64,000 bases of DNA from Candidatus Streptomyces philanthi (GTDB taxonomy: Bacteria; Actinomycetota; Actinomycetes; Streptomycetales; Streptomycetaceae). Where the stretch lies: NCBI GenBank assembly GCA_018114805.1, contig CP073042.1, positions 3,596,001-3,660,000 of the forward strand. The letters are read 5' to 3'. The stretch's first letter is position 1. Each line of letters begins with the position of its first letter. Made by a program: the position numbers and the translations under genes. Shown here one piece after another: positions 1 to 8,232 of the stretch. The notes below the pieces were generated by a model. The model did no database searches. It was not told where the DNA came from and saw only the letters and a program-made list of their open reading frames with translations.

Positions 1-2
1 GC

Positions 3-1036
3 GCGGCCTACTCGCCGGCCCTGACCGACTTCGTCTTCATGGTCCGCGAGAGCTCGCAGATGTTCATCACCGGGCCCGACGTCGTGCGCGCCGTCACCGG
101 CGAGGAGATCAGCCAGAACGGCCTCGGCGGCGCCGACGTGCACGCCTCCGTCTCCGGCGTGGCCGCGTTCGCCTACGACGACGAGGAGAGCTGCCTGGAG
201 GAGGTCCGCTACCTGCTGTCGATGCTGCCGCAGAACAACCGCGAGACCGCCCCCGTCGAGGAGACCGAGGACCCGGCCGACCGCAGCACCGACGCGCTGC
301 TCGACCTGGTGCCCGGCGACCCCAACTGCTCGTACGACATGCGCCAGGTCATCGAGGAGATCGTGGACGACCACGACTTCTTCGAGGTCCAACCCACCTG
401 GGCCACCAACATCATCTGCGCCCTGGCCCGGCTCGACGGGCACGTCGTGGGCATCGTCGCCAACCAGCCCGCCTCGCTCGCCGGCGTCCTGGACATCCAC
501 GCCAGCGAGAAGGCCGCGCGCTTCGTGCAGACCTGCGACGCCTTCAACATCCCGCTGGTCAGCCTCGTGGACGTGCCCGGCTCCTGCCCGGCGTCGACCA
601 GGAACACGGCGGCATCATCCGGCACGGCGCCAAGCTGCTCTACGCGTACTGCAACGCCACCGTCCCGCGCGTCCAGGTCATCCTGCGCAAGGCGTACGGC
701 GGCGCGTACATCGTCATGGACTCCCGCTCCATCGGCGTGGACGTCTCGCTCGCCTGGCCCAGCAACGAGATCGCCGTGATGGGCGCCGAGGGCGCGGCCA
801 ACGTCATCTTCCGCCGCGAGATCGCCGCCGCCGCCGACCCGGACGCGGTGCGTCAGTAGAAGATCAAGCAGTACCAGACCGAGCTGATGCACCCGTACTA
901 CGCGGCCGAACGCGGCCTGGTGGACAACGTCATCGACCCGCGCGAGACCCGCTCCGCGCTGATCAGCTCGCTGGCCATGCTCCGCACCAAGCACGCCGAC
1001 CTGCCCTCCCGCAAGCACGGAAAGCCGCCGGTGTGA
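3..1036 (+). pseudogene. Acyl-CoA carboxylase carboxyltransferase (beta) subunit, 5'-truncated, frameshifted
   Basis: This is the C-terminal part of a propionyl/acetyl-CoA carboxylase beta subunit, which moves the carboxyl group from carboxybiotin to the acyl-CoA. The visible protein runs from AAYSPALTDFVFMV through a biotin-carboxyltransferase core and ends RKHGKPPV. The gene enters from outside the window. After VDVPG (about 585) one T of an expected TTC CTG is missing, and the frame continues one base over with LPGVDQEHGG and AYGGAYIVMDS. An in-frame TAG lies at 857-859 in the conserved stretch before KIKQYQTEL. The stop overlaps the start of the epsilon subunit gene (TGATG). Either a decayed paralogue or a mis-sequenced gene; the family call is secure. 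Confidence 0.85.
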
Positions 1037-1301
1037 TGGGCGCGACCAGGCACGGCGGCGCGCCCAGCGCCGTCCACGAGCAGCCCACCGCCCCCACCGC
1101 GCCCGCGCCGACCGACGACGCCCACCTGCGGGTCATACGCGGCGCGCCGGGCGCCGAGGAAGTCGCCTCGCCGTCCTGGCCCAGGGCGCGCGGCGCGGCC
1201 CGGCGCGCGGCCCGGGCCGCCCCCGGGTGAGCTGGGACCACCCGGGCCCCGGCCGCGCCGGCGCCCTCGGCTACCGCGCGCCCGGGTCGTGGACCTCATG
1301 A
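1036..1301 (+). pseudogene. Acyl-CoA carboxylase epsilon subunit, frameshifted
   Basis: Actinobacterial acyl-CoA carboxylases have a small epsilon subunit encoded just after the beta subunit and stimulating the complex. The ATG at 1036 overlaps the beta-subunit stop. The N-terminus is Pro/Ala-rich and then reads LRVIRGAPGAEEVA, the conserved start of this family. After about 1165 the likely continuation moves one base (RLAVLAQG) and ends with GYRAPGSWTS before TGA at 1299. As written the first frame ends near 1230. The call rests on position, the LRVIRG motif and the W/APGSW-type end, and the family is poorly conserved. Confidence 0.55.
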
Positions 1302-1456
1302 GCGGCGCCTTACCCGGGGCGTCCGGGACGCGGGCCGCCGCGGCCGGCAGGCCTAACGGCACTCGACCGTTGACGAAGGTGACGACGCCGGCGGCGTCGC
1401 CAGCGGAGCCGACGCACCCGGACCGGGTGACGCGGCCGGTGGGAAAAGGGAATCGG

Positions 1457-3262
1457 ATGCCCATGCGCAAGGTGCTTATCGCCAACCGGGGCGAAATCGC
1501 TGTCCGTGTTGCCCGTGCTTGTCGGGATGCCGGGATCGGGAGTGTGGCGGTGTACGCGGACCCGGATCGGGACGCGTTGCATGTGCGGGTTGCTGATGAG
1601 GCGTACGCGTTGGGTGGTGAGACTCCGGCCACCAGTTACCTGGATATGGGCAAGGTGTTGGCCGCGGCGGCCGAGTCCGGCGCGGACGCGGTCCATCCTG
1701 GGTATGGCTTCCTGTCGGAGAACGCGGACTTCGCCCAGGCGGTGTTGGACGCGGGGTTGACGTGGATCGGTCCGCCTCCGCAGGCCATCCGGGACCTGGG
1801 GGACAAGGTCGCGGCCCGTCACATCGCCCAGCGCGCGGGCGCGCCTTTGGTGGCGGGTACCGCTGATCCGGTCTCGGGTGCGGAGGAGGTGGTGGCCTTC
1901 GCGCGTGAGCACGGTCTGCCGATCGCGATCAAGGCGGCGTTCGGTGGGGGTGGGCGGGGGTTGAAGGTGGCCCGCTCGCTGGAGGAGGTCGCCGAGCTCT
2001 ACAACTCGGCCGTCCGCGAGGCGGTGGCCGCCTTCGGGCGCGGTGAGTGCTTCGTGGAGCGCTACCTGGACCGCCCACGGCATGTGGAGACCCAGTGCCT
2101 GGCTGACCAGCACGGCAACGTGGTCGTGGTCTCTACCCGTGACTGCTCCCTGCAGCGTCGGCACCAGAAGCTGGTCGAGGAGGCTCCGGCGCCGTTCCTG
2201 AGCGCGGAGCAGAAAGCGGAGCTCTACCGGGCCTCGAAGGCGATCTTGCGTGAGGCCGGGTACGTGGGAGCGGGGACGTGTGAGTTCCTGGTGGGTCAGG
2301 ACGGCACGATCTCCTTCCTCGAGGTCAACACGCGTCTCCAGGTGGAGCACCCGGTGACCGAGGAGGTCACCGGGATCGATCTGGTGCGGGAGATGTTCCG
2401 GATCGCCGATGGTGAGGAGTTGGGGTATGCGGACCCGCCGGTGCGGGGGCATTCCTTCGAGTTCCGGATCAATGGTGAGGATCCGGGGCGTGGGTTCTTG
2501 CCGGCGCCGGGGACGGTGACGCGGTTCACGGGGCCCTCGGGGCCTGGGGTGCGGTTGGACGCGGGGGTGGAGTCGGGGTCGGTGATCGGTCCGGCGTGGG
2601 ATTCGTTGTTGGCGAAGTTGGTCGTCACTGGTGCCACGCGGCGGCAGGCGTTGGAGCGGGCCGCGCGGGCGTTGGGCGAGTTCGAGGTGGAGGGGATGGC
2701 GACCGCGCTTCCCTTCCATCGCGCGGTGGTCGCTGATCCGGCGTTCGCTCCCGAGCGTTCGGGGTCGACCGAGGCGTTTACGGTGCATACGCGGTGGATC
2801 GAGACGGAGTTCGTCAACGACATCAAGCCCTTCGTCCCCGGCGACGTAGCGGGTGAGGACGGTGAGGGCGAGGGCGGCGGTCGTGAGACCGTGGTCGTCG
2901 AGGTCGGTGGCAAGCGCCTTGAGGTCTCCCTCCCCGCCTCACTCGGCTTCGCCCCCACGGCCGCCAGCGGTGGCCAGGCCAAGAAGCCCAAGCGCAAGGC
3001 GACCAAGAAGTCCGGTTCCGCCGCCTCGGGTGACGCGCTGGCCTCCCCGATGCAGGGCACCATCGTCAAGGCGGCGGTCGAGGAGGGCCAGCGGGTGGAG
3101 GAGGGCGACCTCATCGTGGTCCTGGAGGCGATGAAGATGGAGCAGCCGCTCAACGCCCACCGCGCCGGCACCGTCAAGGACCTCACCGCGGAGGTCGGCG
3201 GCTCCGTGTCGGCCGGCGCCGTCATCTGCCAGATCAAGGACGAACAGCTCGCCACCGTGTGA
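1457..3262 (+). CDS. Acyl-CoA carboxylase alpha subunit (biotin carboxylase + BCCP)
   Basis: A 601-residue biotin-dependent carboxylase alpha chain. It carboxylates its own biotin with ATP and bicarbonate and hands the group to the beta subunit to give malonyl- or methylmalonyl-CoA. The N-terminus MRKVLIANRGEIAVRVARA is the biotin carboxylase start, GGGGRGLK is the ATP-grasp glycine loop, and EVNTRLQVEHPVTE is the conserved active-site segment. A Lys/Ala linker leads to a C-terminal biotinyl domain with EAMKMEQ around residue 560. The ATG at 1457 was chosen because homologues begin here; an upstream in-frame extension has no conserved sequence. The gene is intact, unlike the beta and epsilon genes beside it. 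Codon use changes near 2810 (see findings). Confidence 0.95.
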   Translation: MPMRKVLIANRGEIAVRVARACRDAGIGSVAVYADPDRDALHVRVADEAYALGGETPATSYLDMGKVLAAAAESGADAVHPGYGFLSENADFAQAVLDAGLTWIGPPPQAIRDLGDKVAARHIAQRAGAPLVAGTADPVSGAEEVVAFAREHGLPIAIKAAFGGGGRGLKVARSLEEVAELYNSAVREAVAAFGRGECFVERYLDRPRHVETQCLADQHGNVVVVSTRDCSLQRRHQKLVEEAPAPFLSAEQKAELYRASKAILREAGYVGAGTCEFLVGQDGTISFLEVNTRLQVEHPVTEEVTGIDLVREMFRIADGEELGYADPPVRGHSFEFRINGEDPGRGFLPAPGTVTRFTGPSGPGVRLDAGVESGSVIGPAWDSLLAKLVVTGATRRQALERAARALGEFEVEGMATALPFHRAVVADPAFAPERSGSTEAFTVHTRWIETEFVNDIKPFVPGDVAGEDGEGEGGGRETVVVEVGGKRLEVSLPASLGFAPTAASGGQAKKPKRKATKKSGSAASGDALASPMQGTIVKAAVEEGQRVEEGDLIVVLEAMKMEQPLNAHRAGTVKDLTAEVGGSVSAGAVICQIKDEQLATV

Positions 3263-3272
3263 GCGACCGCGC

Positions 3273-3303
3273 GGCGCCCGCCCCGCCACGGCGGGCGGGC
3301 GCC
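3273..3303 (+). terminator. Hairpin terminator after the carboxylase alpha gene
   Basis: Perfect 10-bp arms GGCGCCCGCC (3273-3282) and GGCGGGCGCC (3294-3303) follow the stop codon by about 10 bases. There is no T-run, as is usual for streptomycete stem-loop terminators. Confidence 0.6.
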
Positions 3304-3385
3304 GGGGGAGCGGGGCGAGCGATGTGCGCGTGCGAGCCTTGGGCCGAGACCGAAGCAAGCAAGCAGGACGCAGAAGGAGAGCGAC

Positions 3386-3889
3386 GTGGCGCGAGGACCT
3401 GTCGTCCGCAAGTCCGCCGGGGCCGTGAGCCCGAGCGGGGAGACGAGCCTGGGCGGTGTCGATCACGTGGACACGGTGGCGGTGGACGTCGCCCCCGGCA
3501 CCACCCCGGCCGAGTTCGCCAAGGCCATGATGAGTTCGTCCCCCGAAGTGGGTCATCGCCCTGATGTCCCTGCGCGACAAGATCGTCAAGCCGTTCGGGC
3601 TGCGCGGCAGCGCCGTGCGGGAGCCCGGCGAGGTCGTCCCCGGCGCCAGGCTCGGCCCGATGCGGGTCATCGACGTCTCGGCCGACGAGGTGGTGGCGGG
3701 CAAGGACGACGAGCACCTCAGCTACCGGGTGATCTTCGTCGTACGGGACGGGGCGCACGGCGCCGAGGGCGCGTGCAGCACCGTCGTCCGCTACAACCAG
3801 CCTTCGGGCAAGCCTTCACCGTCATCCGCCCGTTCCACAACACGATCATGGCCAGTTTCGCCCGGCGCGGCGGTGCCACCCTGGCCTGA
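3386..3889 (+). pseudogene. DUF2867-type protein, two frameshifts
   Basis: A small soluble protein of about 165 residues, similar to DUF2867 proteins of unknown function. The GTG at 3386 follows a good ribosome site (GAAGGAGA, 3373-3380). The first frame gives VDHVDTVAVDVAPGTTPAEFAKAM. Near 3546 it slips to a second frame (IALMSLRDKIVKPFGLRG...VIFVVRDG) and near 3815 it slips back to finish FTVIRPFHNTIMASFARRGG. The joined product matches the family along its length, so the gene is broken twice rather than mispredicted. The 3' end converges on the hydrolase gene. Confidence 0.65.
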
Positions 3890-4824
3890 TCCCGCTCTCG
3901 CCTGCGCCCGGCCGGCCGCCGCTCTGACCTGGGGCGACGGCCGACTGCTGCCGTCGGCCAGCCCGTGAGGAACGCGCGGACGCGCCGGTTCACCTCGTCC
4001 GGGTTCTCGATGAACGGGAAGTGGCCGACCCCCTCCAACATCGCCCCGTCCGACCCGGCGGGCAGCGCGGCCACGATCCTCGCGAGCGTCTCCCGGTCGG
4101 TGCTGGGGTCCTCGCTGCCGTGCAGGTACAGCGTCGGCTGGGTGGGCAGTTCGGCCAGCAGCGCTCCGCCTTTCCACCGGTCGGTGCCGTACGTCCGGGC
4201 GGGGAAGTTCTGCCGGTACAGCTCAAGCGCCAGCCGCAGCTGTGCCGGATCGCGCACGGCGTCCTTGCCCGCTTCGATGTCGGGGGTGAGGTCGACGCCC
4301 GGGAGCGAGCCGCTCCAGTAGTCCCAGAGCCAGTCCAGGTAGGCGAAGTCGTCCTGCGGGACGATCTGTTCGGCCACGGCCATCTGGAAGAAGAAGAAAT
4401 GGCCGAGCTTGTGGATCATGGCCGGGTCCAGCGGCTTGAGGAAGCGCACCGGTGGGATGGTCGCCACCACGGCCTTCGACCACCGGTCGGGTGCCTGGGC
4501 CGTGGCGCCCCACGTGGTGTAGGCCCCCCAGTCGCTGCCGATGATCACCGCGTTCGCGTCGCCGCCGAGCGCCTCGTGTAAGCCGTTGGCGTCGGCGACG
4601 AGGTCGGCCAGTCTCATGCTGCCGTCCGGCGGGATCTGGGTGGGGGCGAACCCCCGCATGGACGGTGCGACGGCCCGGTACCCCGCGTCGGCGAGGACCG
4701 GTATCAGGTGTCGGTACACATGGGGCGTCTCCACCATGCCGTGGAGCAGGAGCGCCAACGGGCCGTCGCCCTCCTCCGCGTAGGAGAAGTCGATGCCGTT
4801 GGCTGTGACGCGGTCGTGGCGCAC
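3718..4824 (-). CDS. Alpha/beta-fold hydrolase (epoxide-hydrolase/haloalkane-dehalogenase-like)
   Basis: An alpha/beta-hydrolase whose N-terminus has the LLLHGM oxyanion-hole segment, followed by the nucleophile elbow IIGSDWGA (Asp flanked by Ser and Trp as in epoxide hydrolases and dehalogenases) and a late GVGHFPFIENP with the catalytic His. The GTG at 4824 (VRHDRVTANGIDF) was chosen; longer in-frame starts would run through the operator dyad. The frame past AFLTG (about 3962) continues into the convergent DUF2867 gene with low-complexity Arg-rich sequence, so the true end is probably near 3960 and may be obscured by an indel. It is divergent from a TetR gene, so it is likely controlled by it. 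Substrate unknown. Confidence 0.75.
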   Translation of the reverse strand: MRHDRVTANGIDFSYAEEGDGPLALLLHGMVETPHVYRHLIPVLADAGYRAVAPSMRGFAPTQIPPDGSMRLADLVADANGLHEALGGDANAVIIGSDWGAYTTWGATAQAPDRWSKAVVATIPPVRFLKPLDPAMIHKLGHFFFFQMAVAEQIVPQDDFAYLDWLWDYWSGSLPGVDLTPDIEAGKDAVRDPAQLRLALELYRQNFPARTYGTDRWKGGALLAELPTQPTLYLHGSEDPSTDRETLARIVAALPAGSDGAMLEGVGHFPFIENPDEVNRRVRAFLTGWPTAAVGRRPRSERRPAGRRRERDQARVAPPRRAKLAMIVLWNGRMTVKACPKAGCSGRRCCTRPRRRAPRPVRRRSPGS

Positions 4825-4856
4825 GAGGTCAACCCTTCGCCGGGTTCGAGTGGAGC

Positions 4857-4902
4857 GAACGTTCATTCCATCCAGAGCGTACACAGAATGGAATGAACGT
4901 TC
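4857..4902. promoter_or_regulatory. Perfect 15-bp inverted repeat, TetR operator candidate
   Basis: GAACGTTCATTCCAT (4857-4871) and its exact reverse complement (4888-4902) are separated by 16 bases. Each arm contains the self-palindromic octamer GAACGTTC, so two repressor dimers could bind. The repeat lies between the divergent hydrolase and TetR genes, where a local TetR autoregulator would act. Confidence 0.75.
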
Positions 4903-4921
4903 CACCGGTAGGGTGTTCGAC

Positions 4922-5515
4922 ATGGTCGCGACACTGGGCACCCGGGCGCGGATACTCGACGTCACCTCGCGGCTGATGATGCGCCAGGGGTACTAGGGCA
5001 CCGCCATCAAGCAGATCGCCACCGAGGCGCGGGTCGCCCTCAGCTCGGTCTACCACTTCTTCCCCGGAGGCAAGCAGGAGTTGGCGGCGGCCGCCGTGCG
5101 CCACGCCGACGAGCACTTCGCCCAGATGTTGCGCGACGCCCTGGCCACCAAGGACGATCCGGCCGAGGCGGTGGCCGCGCTGGCCTGGGTCGTGGCGGAG
5201 TACCTGCGCGACTCGGGCTGGCAGGACGGCTACCCGATCACGGCCACCGCCCTGGAGACGCTGGGCCGGATACCCGACATCCAGCAGGCCGTCGAGGAGG
5301 CGTTCGAGCGCTGGCGCGGCCTGGTCGCCGAGAAGTTCCAGCACGCCGGCATCGCCGAGCAGGACGCCCGGGACCTCGCCCACACCGTGATCAGCACCCT
5401 GGAGGGGGCCGAACTCGCCGCGCAAGTCTCCCGTAGCGCCGAGCCCATGGCCATCGCCGGGCGTCAGGCCATCGCCGGGCGTCACCTGTCCCGACTGGTC
5501 AACACGTACCGCTAG
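4922..5515 (+). pseudogene. TetR-family regulator with an in-frame TAG
   Basis: A TetR/AcrR repressor of about 197 residues. The helix-turn-helix reads across MMRQGY-stop-GTAIKQIATEARVALSSVYHFFPGGK; the TAG at 4994-4996 replaces a residue that is usually Glu or Gln. The C-terminal ligand domain resembles the YxxxGWxDGYPITATALE type of small-molecule sensors. Near the end the peptide AIAGRQ/AIAGRH is repeated by an 18-bp tandem duplication (5450-5485). The start ATG follows the operator dyad directly, so autoregulation with control of the divergent hydrolase is likely. As written only a 24-residue peptide is made. Confidence 0.8.
5450..5485 (+). repeat. 18-bp tandem duplication in the TetR gene
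   Basis: GCCATCGCCGGGCGTCAG is followed directly by the same sequence with only the last base changed. It keeps the frame and duplicates six residues near the C-terminus. Confidence 0.85.
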
Positions 5516-5558
5516 GCGCGGGGGGTGGCCGCCGGGCGCGGCGGTGACCCGGATGCGG

Positions 5559-5585
5559 GCCGTCCGCCGTCGAACGGCGGGCGGC
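5559..5585 (+). terminator. Hairpin terminator after the TetR gene
   Basis: GCCGTCCGCCGT (5559-5570) pairs with ACGGCGGGCGGC (5574-5585) across a 3-base loop, with one non-Watson-Crick position. Confidence 0.5.
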
Positions 5586-5767
5586 CGTCGGTGCGGAACG
5601 GGGAATTCACCGTGATTCGTGCCGGACAAAGGGACGTGAGGAATTCCATATGATGGACCCCTCGCCCGGAACCCTGCCTTCTCCCGCCCCGTTGCTGCAC
5701 ACTGGGCGTCTCCGCACAATGCGCTAGGAATGGAACTTTCTGCTCCCATTATTGACGTGAGGATGCG

Positions 5768-7186
5768 ATGAAGCCCTTCAATGCGACGCCTCCGCTCATA
5801 GACGCAGACGCACTGGTGAAAAAGGACCAGTCCCGATTGATCCACCCCCATCTGCCCGGCGATTCCACGGAACGCGTCGTCATGGTCGAGGGCGCCGGCT
5901 GTTGGTTACGCGACGCGCACGGCAGGGAATACCTGGACGCCACCGGCGGGCTGATGCTCGCGCACGTCGGCCACGGCCGCCGCGAACTCATCGAGGCCGT
6001 GGCCGGGCAGATGTCCCAACTGGCCTACTACAGAAGCTTCCACGAGTTCACCAACGCGCCCGCCACCCACCCGGCGGAGCGGCTCGTCGAGCTGGCGCCC
6101 GCGCCGATGGAGCGGGTGTACTTCACCAGCGGCGGCGCCGAGGCGGTCGACGCCGCGCTCCGCATGGCCCGGCTCTACCACCACCGGCGCGGCGAGCCGG
6201 AGCGCACCTGGGTCCTCGCCCGCAACTTCGGCTACCACGGTGTCACGTACGGCGGCGCGGCGGCGACCGGATTCCCCATGTTCCACCAGGGCTTCGGCCC
6301 CATGATGCCGAACGTCCGGCACCTGACGCCGCCGATGCCCTTCCACCCCGAGCTGTACGGGGGCGAGGACCCTACCGAGTTCTGCCTGCGCGAACTGCGC
6401 GAGACGATCGAGGAGATCGGCGCCGAGCGGATCGCCGTCATGATCGGCGAGCCCATCCTCGGCGTAGCCGGCGTGGTCGAACCGCCCGCCGACTACTGGC
6501 CGCGGGTGCGCGAACTCCTCACGGCGCACGGGATTCTCCTGGTCCTGGACGAGGTCATCACGTCGTTCGGCAGGATCGGGCGCTGGTTCGCCGCCGAGCG
6601 GCTGGGCGTTGCACCCGACTTCATCGTCACGGCCAAGGGTCTGACCTCGGGCTACGTCCCGCTCGGCGCGCTGCTGGTGGCCGACCGGGTGGCCAACGTC
6701 GTCACCCGCGACGAGGGTTTCGTCGGCGGCTACACCTACAGCGGCCACCCCACCGCCTGCGCGGTGGCGCTGGAGAACCTGGCCATCGTGGAGCGGGAGA
6801 ACCTGCTCGCGGCCGCCACCGACGTGGGCGACCACCTCGGCGCCCGGCTGCGCCGGCTGGAGGAGCTGCCCATCGTCGGCCAGATCCGGTAGGTCGGGAT
6901 GATGATCGGCATCGAGCTGACCCGGGACCCGGACACCGGGGAGCCGCTGACGGCCGAGTGGGTGCCGCCGCTGGTGCGCGAGCGCACCGGGGTCATCGTC
7001 CGCAACAACCCGAACACCGTGCTGCTCAGCCCGCCCCTGGTGATGAGCCACGACGAGGCGGACCGGGTGGCGACGGCGGTGGCCGACGTGCTCACCGAGC
7101 GCGCCAGCCGATCCACCCGCCAGAAGTCCGTACCGGCGGCGCCGGCTCCCTCGGTGCTGGACGCGGACTGGTCGCGACCGCCGGCC
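5768..7186 (+). pseudogene. Class-III PLP aminotransferase (amber codon at 6890), first gene/domain of the amine cassette
   Basis: An omega-aminotransferase of fold type I. It has the PLP-site glycines YFTSGGAEAVDAALRMARL, the Asp of VLDEVITSFGR, the Schiff-base lysine in IVTAKGLTSGY, and GGYTYSGHPTACA. The ATG at 5768 has GAGGA just upstream. At 6890-6892 a TAG interrupts QIR-stop-VGMMIGIEL, a position that holds Gly, Glu or Gln in relatives; sequence after it is conserved to the end of the domain (about 7110). There is then no stop: an Ala/Pro linker leads in the same frame into the adenylating domain. It likely transfers an amino group to the aldehyde made by the downstream enzymes. Confidence 0.85.
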
Positions 7187-8229
7187 ATGTCGGAGTTGCT
7201 CGCCGTCGCCATGGAATGGCACTTCGACCCGAGAACCGGTTCCCGATTCTGGCTGGAGCGGGCCAAGACCCTGGACTTCGGACCCGCGCACGGACATTCG
7301 CACCGAGGCCGATCTCGCGCTTTTCCCGAACATCGTAGACGAGTTACGAGACGTCCGCATAGCGGATCTCGTGCCGCGCGGATACGGGGACGAGCGCGTT
7401 CCGGTGGACGTGTACGAGAGCGGCGGCACGACTGGCTCGCTCAAACGCGTCGCCTGGCTTCCCGACCACCACGAGCGGCTGTGCGCCTGGCACAGCGAGG
7501 TCCTCGACGACCGAGGCGTTCCGCGCGACGTGAACTGGCTGACGATCGGCGGCCCGCACATATTCGCGCCGATAAGCCGCACCATGGCGCACCGCAGGGG
7601 CGGAGTCCCGTTCTCCGTCGACCTCGACCCGCGGTGGGCCAAGAAGTGCGTCGCGCAGGGCAGGTCCGAGGAGACCCGGAGATATCTGGAACACGTCCTG
7701 GACCAGGTCGAGTGGATCCTGCGCAGCCAGGACGTGGGCGTCGTCTTCACCACGCCGCCGCTCCTTGAGGGACTGGCCGACCACGAGGAGATGGCCGACC
7801 TCATCAACCGCAAGGTGCGTACCATCATCTGGGGCGGCGCCTCGATGAGCGTCGACACCCGCGGCCTCCTCAGGAACGAGGTCTTCCCCGACGCCCAGTT
7901 GCTCGGCTTCTACGGCAGCACCATGGTCGGCGGCGGCATGTACCGAGCGGGCCGGGCTGGCCGCCGACGCCCCGTCCACCTTCGACCCGCCGTACCCGTT
8001 CATCAGCATGCGGGTCGTCGACCCGGACACCGGGGAGCCGGTGCCGTACGGCGAGCGCGGCCAGGTGGTCATGAACCACGTCAGCCGCGCCATGCTGATC
8101 CCCAACAACCTCGAACGGGACACCGCGCTGCGCCTCCCGGGCGCCCCAGGCTTCGGCGGCGACGCGGTCGCCGACATCAGGCCGGTCCCGACGTTCGCCG
8201 GCACGGCCGTCGTCGAGGGGGTGTACTGA
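7187..8229 (+). pseudogene. EhpF-like acyl-adenylating (ANL-type) protein, two frameshifts
   Basis: Joined over two single-base insertions (about 7280 and 7944) this is about 347 residues. It resembles EhpF, the atypical adenylating enzyme of D-alanylgriseoluteic acid (phenazine) biosynthesis, which activates an aryl carboxylate. Visible are the P-loop-like ESGGTTGSLKRVAW, TIIWGGASMS, FYGSTMVGGGM-TERAGLA, and the late MRVVDPDTGEPVPYGERGQVV typical of adenylate-forming enzymes. The short length without a full C-terminal lid domain fits EhpF. The ATG at 7187 has no ribosome site and is in frame with the aminotransferase, so it may really be the second half of a fusion protein. The downstream reductase starts 3 bases after its stop. 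Confidence 0.7.
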
Positions 8230-8232
8230 CCC

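Noticed and set aside
857..859. In-frame UAG codons as a recoding system (pyrrolysine-like or suppressor tRNA)
   Set aside because: Intact genes in the window end naturally in TAG (for example folK), no suppressor tRNA or Pyl genes are seen, and TGA replaces Trp at other broken sites.
3718..3960. C-terminal extension of the hydrolase overlapping the DUF2867 gene
   Set aside because: Arg/Pro-rich without homology; likely read-through past a lost or shifted stop.
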